A model generated the notes under the pieces. That model was given only the letters and a program-made list of their open reading frames with translations, was not told the origin of the DNA and did no database searches. A DNA stretch of 5,004 nt from Gammaproteobacteria bacterium (GTDB taxonomy: Bacteria; Pseudomonadota; Gammaproteobacteria; Eutrophobiales; Eutrophobiaceae), in assembly GCA_015661095.1 (NCBI GenBank), contig JACVQI010000244.1, positions 1 through 5,004 of the forward strand, written 5' to 3'. The position numbers were made by a program, and so were the translations under genes. Shown piece by piece: positions 1-5,004 of the stretch (positions within the stretch are counted from its first letter, which is position 1; each line of letters begins with the position of its first letter).

Positions 1-2
1 CC

Positions 3-818
3 TCGTCACACATCCCTGCCGTGGGCAATGCTATTGCCAACGGCATTACCCAAACACCCTACTGGAAGCGGTTCTTCGATGGCTATGAGCCCGCCAAAGT
101 CTGGCTGAAAAAAGTCGATCCGGACGTGATAATCGTGGTCTATAACGACCATGGCCTGAATTTTTTCCTGGACAAGGTCCCAACTTTCGCCCTTGGTTGC
201 GCGGATATTTATGAAAATGCTGATGAAGGTTGGGGGCTGAAACCGGTTGCTCCATTTGACGGCGACGCCCAGTTCTCCTGGCACATCGCCGAATCACTGA
301 TAGAGCAGGAGTTCGATATATGCACTTGCCAGGAGATGAAAGTCGACCACGGTTTCGTCAATCCCATCCGGGCCCTGTACGGCACCCTGGAGAAATGGCC
401 CATCAAAACCATACCGCTGGCGGTGAACACGGTTCAGCACCCGGTACCCACAGCGGCCCGCTGTCTGAAACTGGGCCGCGCCCTGGGCAAGGCTATCGCC
501 TCTTATCCCGAAGATATTAAAGTTGTGATCTTCGGCACCGGCGGCCTGTCCCATCAATTGCAGGGCGAACGCGCCGGACTGATCGATGTGGATTTCGATC
601 TGGAGTGCATCGAAAAAATTGCCACCGAGCCGGAATGGATGACCCAGTTCAGCAACAGTGAGATCATGGCCAGAGCCGGCACCGAAGGCATCGAAACCAT
701 TATGTGGCTGGTGATGCGCGGCGCGTTACACAATGATGCCAGGGTTGTACACAAACATTACCACGCGCCGATTTCCAATACCGGGGCAGGCGTTCTGGTG
801 CTGGAGAATCGGTTTTAA
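3..818 (+). CDS. ligB: LigB-type class III extradiol dioxygenase, beta (catalytic) subunit, 5'-truncated by window edge
   Basis: This gene encodes the iron-binding subunit of a protocatechuate 4,5-dioxygenase-type enzyme (LigB/PmdB family), which opens catechol-type aromatic rings with O2 and a non-haem Fe(II). The visible 271 residues start at SSHIPAVG, which matches the extreme N-terminus of LigB, so only about nine residues are missing. The three iron ligands are present: His at visible residue 3 (LigB His12), His50 in YNDH (His61), and Glu231 in GIETIMW (Glu242). The catalytic His184 sits in GTGGLSHQLQG (His195). The family signatures PTFALGCA, ADEGWG and VDHG are also there. The end, HAPISNTGAGVLVLENRF, resembles PmdB-type beta subunits and lacks the fused alpha domain of gallate dioxygenases. 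A separate small alpha subunit would therefore be expected upstream, outside the window. GTG at 21 is not the true start, since homology extends upstream of it. The family call is firm; the exact substrate (protocatechuate, gallate or another catechol) is not. Confidence 0.93.
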   Translation, partial: SSHIPAVGNAIANGITQTPYWKRFFDGYEPAKVWLKKVDPDVIIVVYNDHGLNFFLDKVPTFALGCADIYENADEGWGLKPVAPFDGDAQFSWHIAESLIEQEFDICTCQEMKVDHGFVNPIRALYGTLEKWPIKTIPLAVNTVQHPVPTAARCLKLGRALGKAIASYPEDIKVVIFGTGGLSHQLQGERAGLIDVDFDLECIEKIATEPEWMTQFSNSEIMARAGTEGIETIMWLVMRGALHNDARVVHKHYHAPISNTGAGVLVLENRF

Positions 819-851
819 AGGATCACAGTACCTAATCGATATCCAGAGTAT

Positions 852-872
852 TTAATTCATGCAATGAATTAA
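852..872. repeat. Perfect 9-bp AT-rich hairpin after the dioxygenase gene
   Basis: TTAATTCAT (852-860), a 3-base loop GCA, then ATGAATTAA (864-872) form a perfect inverted repeat 34 bases past the dioxygenase stop. There is no GC-rich stem and no following T-run, so it is not a classic intrinsic terminator. It could still be a 3'-end structure of the dioxygenase transcript. Confidence 0.5.
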
Positions 873-913
873 TGAACCCCTGCCAGACAGAGGGTCATGA
901 TTCATAAATTTTG

Positions 914-1066
914 AATATACCCCGCAGCTCGCGGCGGGTACGAAGCGATGGGGTTGCCATAGGGGAGAGGCGCAGATCACCCCTTTGGTCGCTAGCGCGA
1001 ATTTACTTCGCGCGCCGCGAAATCAATAGAAAATAAAAATCCTCACGGCTTGTCGCGGGGAATATT
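914..1066. repeat. Inverted pair of GC-rich sequences bounding 153 bp
   Basis: AATATACCCCGC at 914-925 and GCGGGGAATATT at 1055-1066 are inverted copies matching at 11 of 12 bases. Each arm also has its own local dyad: CCCGC...GCGGG at 921-937 and the stem at 1041-1060. Both look like worn copies of an A/T-flanked CCCCGC-AGC...GC-GGGG palindrome. They could be two REP-like or terminator palindromes, or the ends of a small decayed element. Confidence 0.4.
995..1013. repeat. GC-rich 7-bp perfect hairpin
   Basis: GCGCGAA (995-1001), loop TTTAC, TTCGCGC (1007-1013) form a perfect stem. An alternative pairing of TTCGCG at 1007-1012 with CGCGAA at 1017-1022 is also possible. No T-run follows on either strand. 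The function is unknown. Confidence 0.45.
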
Positions 1067-1070
1067 ATTT
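1031..1070 (-). terminator. Probable intrinsic terminator of the UGSC selenoprotein gene
   Basis: Read on the minus strand, CCCCGCG (1060-1054) pairs with CGTGAGG (1047-1041) across a 6-base loop, with one G-T pair and one mismatch, and is followed at once by ATTTTTATTTT. The T-rich tail and the A-rich bases on the other side extend the pairing, so the stem could work in both directions. It lies about 15-55 bases past the stop codon of the minus-strand gene, where its terminator is expected, and could also stop the convergent dioxygenase transcript. Confidence 0.65.
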
Positions 1071-1085
1071 AATCCTTCCCCCAGA

Positions 1086-2942
1086 TTAGCGGCCCGTCTT
1101 CGTTAACTGTGCGCCACTGATCAGTTTGCTGATGTGGGCCACCGGTTTGTAAATACCATCGAGAAAATAGGACATCATCATGGTATAGCCGGGGATACCG
1201 CCGGCGACTATGATATGAACGTCCCCAGGCCGCGACAACATCGGCACGGTGCCACCCGGTTGCAAGCCTGCCCGGAAACGCGCCACCCGATCAGTAGGGA
1301 TATAACCGATATCGATGGCACGTTTGACATTGTCTATATCGCCGGCGCTCAGTAGCTCGTAGGGGATACTCGCCGTCTCAAATAAATATTCCTGCAAACT
1401 TTCACGCGTATACCCCAGGCGGCTCTGCAGCTCCTGCGCCACTTCCGGATTGAAGACGATGAAATATTTACGATAGTTGCTGCGAACGGCCTTTTCGTTA
1501 CCCGCCAGCAGGTTGCCGGTGGAGTCGTCCGCCGCCACGCCGCCGCGGACATTGGTGATATCACTGGCGATACTCTTCAGTATCGACTCCGGTGGTACCA
1601 GCGCGACCGCGCCGCCACCGTAAATGTTGGCTCCCGTGTTGCCCGTTGAGTAGCCACCGGTGACGGTCAGCGTCACAGTGTTGTCATCCGGCCGGAAACC
1701 CTGCGCCTCGTGATAGGAAGGCCATGGGCTCTGCGCCTGATTCTCGGCGAAAGTCAGGAAGGCATGCGCGCCGGGCCTGCCCACCAGTGCCATATCGTTC
1801 TGCGCCGGCCAGGTGTGGCCGAAATTGATCATGGCCAGGCGTACTGCTCGGCCGATGCTGCTGTTGGCCCGGTTGCCGTAGCTCAACAGACCCAGGCCTG
1901 AGTTCATGCCGATCTCATCGGCCATGGGACCGCTGACGGCTATGACCAGATTGAACGAACCCGTCGAAGTGGCAAAATGCAGTTCATCGAAATCCGGGTC
2001 GGCGAGACCTTCCACCGCTGCGATGATCACGGGCAGATATTCCGGACTGGCGCCGGCCATTACGGCGTTAATAGCAATCTTCTCAATGGTAGCCATGCCA
2101 TTGCGCGGTGAGATGGGGCCCAATTCCTCGCCCGGTGCACGGTTGGTGCCGCTGAGCATCCACTTTACCCGCTCCGGTGTCGGTGGAATGAATGGCAGGC
2201 CATCCGACCACTGGTTAGCGAGAAACATCTGATGACAGTCCTCAATTGCCGCGCCGATGGTGTCGGCGGTGAACTTGAGGTTCTCAGTCCCCGTACTCCT
2301 GATTTTGGGCCTGGCTTCTTCCGGCGTGATCGGTTTGGTTAAGGAAGCCAGCATTGTATCGAACATTTTCTCCGCCACCGGGCGGGAGCGTTCCTTGCTG
2401 ATGCGTTCACGATAATACAAATCGGCCGGTACGCCGATGATACGCATGTTCGGTACGCCGTTATCCTCGGCTGAGAGATGGGCGTTGTCCAGGAATTGGG
2501 ACGTGGTCAGATATACCGTGGGGAGTCCTGCTTTTTCCAGTCTTGCCGCGCCGGCGCCGCCGGCCCAGGTACAGGAGCCTCAATCCCCCACACCATAAAA
2601 CATGGTATCAACCTCCCTGGCCAGCTCCGCAGCGCGCGCATCACCCAGATCGAACGGTCCTTCGTAACGCACGGTCTGGACCTTGGGGAAACGCTCATTC
2701 AGCAACTCCTCGACACCGTTCCAGAAATTGTCGCCACCGGCCTTGCCGATCCAGTAAATGCCGACTTTCTTGCCGTCCAGATTGCTTATCCGGGATGAAG
2801 GCGCATGAAACGGCGGCGGCGGTATCTCGCCGCTGGGGTTCATCACTTCCAGGGTGACAGCATTGGTTTGAGTTGCGCCGATGATTGCCAGGACGGGTAT
2901 CATTAATAAGGAGACTGCCAATGCTCTAATGTAGCTGTTCAT
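1086..2942 (-). CDS. Exported UGSC-family selenoprotein fused to a large uncharacterised C-terminal module
   Basis: This is one reading frame of 618 residues in which TGA at 2582-2580 is read as selenocysteine (Sec121). Without recoding it looks like two ORFs, one ending at the TGA and one opening at an internal ATG (2447). They share a frame, and the 44 codons between contain no other stop and continue the family sequence. Residues 1-28 are a Sec signal peptide: Arg6, a hydrophobic core of about 7-23, probable cleavage after TNA28. Residues about 29-165 form the UGSC domain (LDGKKVGIYWIGKAGGDNFW, then YGVGD-U-GSCTWAGG). Sec121 and Cys124 make a UxxC redox-type pair. A module of roughly 400 residues follows, with WSDGLPFIPPTPERV (245-259), GMATIEKIAINAVMAG, NSGLGLLSYGNRANSSIGRA and FAENQAQSPW; I know of no function for it. 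Only one other Cys (236) is present. The ATG at 2942 is chosen because GAGGTG lies six bases upstream; a GTG at 2951 would overlap that site. The family name comes from metagenomic selenoproteome work; no reaction is established. The alternative is a pseudogene with a nonsense codon, which the intact UGSC signature makes unlikely. Confidence 0.9.
2546..2582 (-). promoter_or_regulatory. Selenocysteine UGA codon and candidate bacterial SECIS hairpin
   Basis: The UGA is at 2582-2580. Counting bases after it on the minus strand, GCCGGC (16-21, positions 2564-2559) pairs perfectly with GCCGGC (25-30, positions 2555-2550) around the loop GGC. Three more pairs (bases 12-14 with 32-34) extend the stem below a single G-G mismatch. 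The loop begins 21 bases after the UGA and its first base is G. Both agree with the published bacterial SECIS model: loop 16-37 bases from the UGA, a G in the first two loop positions. Known biology: SelB with Sec-tRNA binds such an element to recode the UGA. A competing weaker stem, GGCTC with GGGCC, lies at bases 1-18. Confidence 0.75.
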
Positions 2943-2948
2943 ACTTTT

Positions 2949-2954
2949 CACCTC
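2949..2954 (-). promoter_or_regulatory. Ribosome binding site that fixes the UGSC gene start
   Basis: GAGGTG, a strong Shine-Dalgarno match, lies six bases before ATG 2942-2940. It contains the alternative GTG start (2951), which makes that upstream start unlikely. The hydrophobic signal peptide is intact from the ATG. Confidence 0.75.
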
Positions 2955-2988
2955 GATTGCTGACAGAGTAATTGATAATTTGCTTTCA

Positions 2989-3008
2989 AATCATGAACCG
3001 GCATGATT
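2989..3008. promoter_or_regulatory. 7-bp dyad between the cupin remnant and the UGSC gene
   Basis: AATCATG (2989-2995) and CATGATT (3002-3008) are perfect inverted copies around a 6-base centre, in the 80-bp gap upstream of the UGSC gene. No T-run follows on the minus strand, so it is not an obvious terminator. The size and position fit an operator for a dimeric regulator or an mRNA hairpin, but neither is shown. I see no convincing promoter hexamers in this gap. Confidence 0.35.
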
Positions 3009-3022
3009 AATTCTTCTTTAAA

Positions 3023-3411
3023 TCATTCGATCGGAGCGCCCTTGAAAAACGCGGCGAGACGCGGATCGGCAGCCATCGCCGCCATCTCCTGTGCACTCGG
3101 CAATTGTGGTTTGTCGCGCTCGGCGTTAACCATGCACAGGAAACCCAGTGGCGTGCCCCTGGTGGCACGGAACTGGTGCCAGGTCAAACCGGGGATGCTC
3201 ACGAGATCGTATTGCTTGACTGGACGCACTGTGGCGTCGATCAGGCAATGTAGCGTAACTCGCATCTCAGAGCCGAATCGGCGAACAGGATTTGGCGTGA
3301 GATAGCTTTGAACGGCGCCGAACCTTCTTCCTTGTAAGGCATTTGTTCGACGTTCTGCCAGCGAAAATCCGGTTGGGAGCAGCGTATGTTCGAGTCTTTA
3401 TCCTTAGCCAT
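3023..3411 (-). pseudogene. Cupin of the MTA-isoprenoid-shunt type, broken by internal deletion and frameshift
   Basis: Two pieces of one cupin are visible in different frames. The first (3411-3241, 56 residues, MAKDKDSNIRCSQ to RCELRYIA, then TGA) matches the cupin N-terminus: WQNV, YKEEGSAPFKAISRQILFAD, CELRY. The second (overlapping, to the stop at 3025-3023) matches the C-terminus: YDLVSIPGLTWHQFRA, GFLCMVNAERDKPQLPS, ADPRLAAFF. In intact relatives, as I recall them, CELRY leads into about 25-30 residues holding the first cupin metal motif (HxH...E). Here the sequence jumps from CELRY to the strand before DLVSIPG, so those residues are missing and the frame changes. This is consistent with a deletion of roughly 80-90 bases, not a multiple of three. 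The start lies five bases after the RLP stop, with only a weak GGTG upstream, so translation was probably coupled. The intact protein would remove methanethiol from a methylthio-xylulose phosphate. The C-terminal piece might still be made from ATG 3265 but would lack most metal ligands. Confidence 0.8.
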
Positions 3412-3416
3412 ATCGA

Positions 3417-4520
3417 TCACCGATAGTCGTAGTGTTCAACGGAAGTCTGAAATGCCGCGGTTTCCGCGGTCAGCCGCTCGCGTGCGGCGAGCAAACCACC
3501 ACCGATCAGCAACATGACATCGCGACCATAGAAGTCCAGCATCTCCGGTACGCGGTCGGTGGTCATCCCCCCGGCTGGAACCGGTACGCACGCTGCGAGT
3601 CCGGCCCAGGGTGTGCGCGCCTGTTCGGCAAGGGCCAGGCAGGTTGCGGGCGTATAACCGAAACGTCCGCCATGATTGGGAAAGACCGTTGCGTCAATGC
3701 CGAACAGCCGGAACAGTTTGCCGAGCAGCAACGGCGGGGCGAAACGCGCGGCGCCGGATAGTGATGGATGGGCCATGAAGGCGATTTCGGGAAACTCGTG
3801 GCGTAGCGCTTGCAGTGATGGCAGTCCGACTATCATCGGTGCAATCAACACGCAGTCGATCCCAACATCGCACGCAATCTTTATCTGATTACGGAGCTGG
3901 TCAAGGTTGCCGGACAGGCTCGGCAGATAGCGCGTTGCGCGGCCGGTCGTGCGGCAAGCGTTGGCCACAGCCTCTGCGCAGGCCCGCACGCGCTCAGCGA
4001 AAGGGCTGTAGCGCTGGTCAGCCAGGCCGTGATCGTCCTTGATGAAATCGATACCACCGAGCGCGAAGCGACTGGCGATGGCGGCAAGCTCTGAGGATGA
4101 AAGGCCCTGCGGCTTGAGCGCTGAGCACGTCATGGCGCGCCCGAAGGCGCCGGCGCGTGTGCGCAAGCCGGCGAGACCGATGCGCGGGCCGCCAAACGGC
4201 GCCAGCATACCGGGCGGGAACTCGACATCCTCAAGCGTCACGTCATCGTGCATCGAGGTGTTGCCGAAAATCATGTTCATGAGCTGCCCGACTTCAAGCC
4301 CGGTTGTCGCCACCGCGAGGCCGAGCCGCACGGTAAAACTACCGTCACCACGATCGTTGATGCTCTCGACCTTGCCGACGATATCGCGCAGCACTCCCGG
4401 ATCGTCAATCGCCGTTACCGGCATCTCGACGCTCTGCTCGACTGCAATCACCCGGGCGCGCGCCTCGATGGATTTCGCATCGCCATGGACGCAATAGATG
4501 GCGGTAAGGCGGTCGTTCAT
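3417..4520 (-). CDS. RuBisCO-like protein (type IV), probable 5-methylthioribulose-1-phosphate isomerase
   Basis: This 367-residue protein is a form IV RuBisCO homologue and does not fix CO2. Form IV landmarks: SALKPQGLS (residues 133-141; Lys136 at the RuBisCO Lys175 position), GGIDFIKDDHGLADQ (155-169; Lys161 at the carbamylated Lys201 position, Asp163 at Asp203), FMAHPSLSGA (248-257), FPNHGGRFGY (280-289), PVPAGGM (313-319) and the phosphate-binding GGGL (340-343). His164 replaces the metal-binding Glu204 of true RuBisCO. Gln138 replaces Lys177, and I see no loop-6 Lys334, so carboxylation is not expected. The length suits the short RLPs, such as the one in Rhodospirillum rubrum. The cupin directly downstream points to the methylthioadenosine-isoprenoid shunt, where the RLP isomerises 5-methylthioribulose-1-phosphate. 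The family is certain and the reaction is inferred from context; other RLPs act on different sugar phosphates. A cytoplasmic location is expected. The start has GAGG eight bases upstream. Confidence 0.93.
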   Translation of the reverse strand: MNDRLTAIYCVHGDAKSIEARARVIAVEQSVEMPVTAIDDPGVLRDIVGKVESINDRGDGSFTVRLGLAVATTGLEVGQLMNMIFGNTSMHDDVTLEDVEFPPGMLAPFGGPRIGLAGLRTRAGAFGRAMTCSALKPQGLSSSELAAIASRFALGGIDFIKDDHGLADQRYSPFAERVRACAEAVANACRTTGRATRYLPSLSGNLDQLRNQIKIACDVGIDCVLIAPMIVGLPSLQALRHEFPEIAFMAHPSLSGAARFAPPLLLGKLFRLFGIDATVFPNHGGRFGYTPATCLALAEQARTPWAGLAACVPVPAGGMTTDRVPEMLDFYGRDVMLLIGGGLLAARERLTAETAAFQTSVEHYDYR

Positions 4521-4528
4521 GGGGGTCG

Positions 4529-4532
4529 CCTC
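4529..4532 (-). promoter_or_regulatory. Ribosome binding site of the RLP gene
   Basis: GAGG lies eight bases before ATG 4520-4518 on the minus strand; a second purine run, GGGGAG, is a little further upstream. The spacing supports the 4520 start. Confidence 0.5.
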
Positions 4533-4624
4533 GGCTCCCCAATTCGTTTTTTCTGATATCTCACGTTCCGCATAATAACCAAGTTGTGTTTCAGAACGAT
4601 GTTATTTCATGTATGGAGCCGGGA

Positions 4625-4689
4625 GTGCAGGTTTCCGGCGTCAGTGTGGGCGAATATAGGCGAAAGATTCACGTTGGACAAGCCTGCAC
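4625..4689. repeat. Inverted repeat upstream of the RLP gene
   Basis: GTGCAGGTTT (4625-4634) and AAGCCTGCAC (4680-4689) are inverted copies with one mismatch in ten, about 45 bases apart and roughly 105 bases upstream of the RLP start. They could be the two halves of a long-looped hairpin, an operator pair, or ends of a remnant. No gene lies inside. Confidence 0.4.
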
Positions 4690-4711
4690 CTTAAGTTAGC
4701 GTGGTATAGGT

Positions 4712-4833
4712 TAAAGGAAACTGATGTCTTAACTTCGGCCCCGATCTTCTTTATTCAGTCGGGTATTTTCCCCGTCCATCATGAGCCGCACGATTTAGCA
4801 GGCGTGAGCGTTATCGAGTTTGAGTGTCCTTTA
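4712..4833. mobile_element. Possible small decayed element with imperfect terminal inverted repeats
   Basis: TAAAGGAAACTGA (4712-4724) and TGAGTGTCCTTTA (4821-4833) are inverted copies matching at 11 of 13 bases. Weaker similarity continues inward as far as a TTAAC/ATAAC pair. The 122 bases they enclose contain no transposase ORF. The element sits where recognisable receptor coding sequence has stopped, which suits an insertion or deletion junction. No target-site duplication is obvious, so the call is tentative; it may be a MITE-like remnant or an insertion-sequence end. Confidence 0.35.
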
Positions 4834-5003
4834 CAGGAGCCGGGCACACCGATCACGCAACCTTGGTCGGACTGCATCAGGGTCAGATTGTTCGCCACCA
4901 GGGCGACTCCGTAGGTGAACTCCGCACCGGCCTTCTCGAAGGCGTTTTTCCGGACAAAATTGATCGAACCGCCCAGCGAGTCCGCCGGCTTGGACGGCAG
5001 GGG
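4779..5003 (-). pseudogene. TonB-dependent receptor fragment, plug region, lacking its barrel
   Basis: An open frame enters from the right edge and ends at TGA 4781-4779. Its first 42 visible residues match a TonB-dependent outer-membrane receptor plug: LPSKPADSLGGSINFVRKNAFEKAG, then FTYGVALVANNLTL. This is the conserved 'LGG-x-(V/I)N-x-V-x-K-x-AFE' segment at the plug-barrel junction. From about 4877 leftward the translation (QSDQGCVIGVPGSCK onward) no longer resembles a receptor and stops after about 30 residues, where a several-hundred-residue beta-barrel should follow. I therefore read it as a receptor gene cut off by a rearrangement, with its 5' part outside the window. The intact protein would import siderophores, vitamins or other ligands across the outer membrane. 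Confidence 0.7.
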
Positions 5004-5004
5004 A

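Larger units (their letters stand above)
819..1085. other. Convergent intergenic region rich in hairpins, no gene
   Basis: These 267 bases separate the 3' ends of two convergent genes. I see no credible coding sequence. The region holds an AT-rich perfect hairpin (852-872), a pair of related GC-rich inverted sequences (914-925 and 1055-1066), a GC-rich 7-bp hairpin (995-1013) and a terminator-like stem (1031-1070). The sub-features are listed separately. Confidence 0.7.
4521..4778. other. Noncoding region upstream of the RLP operon
   Basis: About 258 bases without a supported gene separate the receptor remnant from the RLP start. Besides the two inverted repeats and the RLP ribosome binding site, I see only a possible -10-like TATTAT (minus strand, 4577-4572) with no good -35 at the right distance. 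The promoter of the RLP operon should lie here but cannot be placed. Confidence 0.5.

Noticed and set aside
1906..2232. Plus-strand 108-residue ORF opposite the UGSC protein
   Set aside because: It is a shadow of the selenoprotein frame, with no family resemblance and no ribosome binding site argument.
1086..2447. A stand-alone 453-residue gene starting at ATG 2447
   Set aside because: There is no ribosome binding site before this ATG, and the frame continues upstream with family-like sequence to the TGA. It is the C-terminal part of the selenoprotein.
2580..2951. A stand-alone 123-residue secreted protein ending at the TGA
   Set aside because: It would end just before the conserved GSCT of the UGSC motif, and the downstream frame continues the same domain. 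TGA is better read as selenocysteine.
4039..4497. Plus-strand 152-residue ORF opposite the RLP gene
   Set aside because: It is a low-complexity Ser/Pro/Arg-rich shadow frame of the RLP coding strand with no recognisable domain. The RLP on the other strand is unambiguous.
4572..4577. TATTAT as the -10 of the RLP promoter (minus strand)
   Set aside because: No acceptable -35 hexamer lies 16-18 bases upstream and the region is AT-rich enough for chance matches. It was not listed as a feature.
4625..4705. Integron attC site
   Set aside because: The inverted GTGCAGG pair and a GTTAGC suggested it, but the RYYYAAC and GTTRRRY core sites do not match and no cassette or integrase is visible.
4725..4787. 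Short minus-strand ORF beginning near 4787 (VRLMMDGENTRLNKEDRGRS)
   Set aside because: It has only twenty codons, no ribosome binding site and no recognised family. It lies within the presumed element remnant.

Overview
The window comes from a Gram-negative bacterium, most likely a proteobacterium. It carries a fragment of a TonB-dependent outer-membrane receptor, a class III (LigB-type) aromatic-ring dioxygenase, and an exported protein with a Sec signal peptide. I cannot assign a genus. The organism probably decodes UGA as selenocysteine, because one gene reads only as a selenoprotein.

Layout. (1) 3-818, plus strand: a LigB-like extradiol dioxygenase beta subunit, cut at its 5' end by the window edge. 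(2) 819-1085: a convergent intergenic stretch with several hairpins, including a terminator for the minus-strand gene to its right. (3) 1086-2942, minus strand: a 618-residue protein of the UGSC selenoprotein family. A stop-centred reading splits it into two ORFs at TGA 2582-2580. Both halves are in the same frame, no other stop lies between them, the bases around the TGA spell D-U-G-S-C-T, and a GC-rich hairpin of bacterial SECIS geometry follows the TGA. The protein has a signal peptide and a long C-terminal module of unknown function. (4) 3023-3411, minus: a cupin gene that appears broken by an internal deletion and frameshift. (5) 3417-4520, minus: a RuBisCO-like protein (RLP) five bases upstream of the cupin. 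(6) 4521-5004: about 260 noncoding bases with inverted repeats that look like a decayed small mobile element, then a minus-strand TonB-dependent receptor fragment running off the right edge.

How the genes fit together. An RLP followed immediately by a cupin is the arrangement known from the methylthioadenosine-isoprenoid shunt of Rhodospirillum rubrum. There the RLP isomerises 5-methylthioribulose-1-phosphate, and the cupin removes methanethiol to give 1-deoxyxylulose-5-phosphate. Here the cupin seems to have lost its first metal-binding motif, so the second step may be missing or done elsewhere. The UGSC gene lies 80 bp downstream on the same strand with its own good ribosome binding site. 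It could be the third gene of this operon or a separate unit. The dioxygenase faces the opposite way and belongs to a different transcript.
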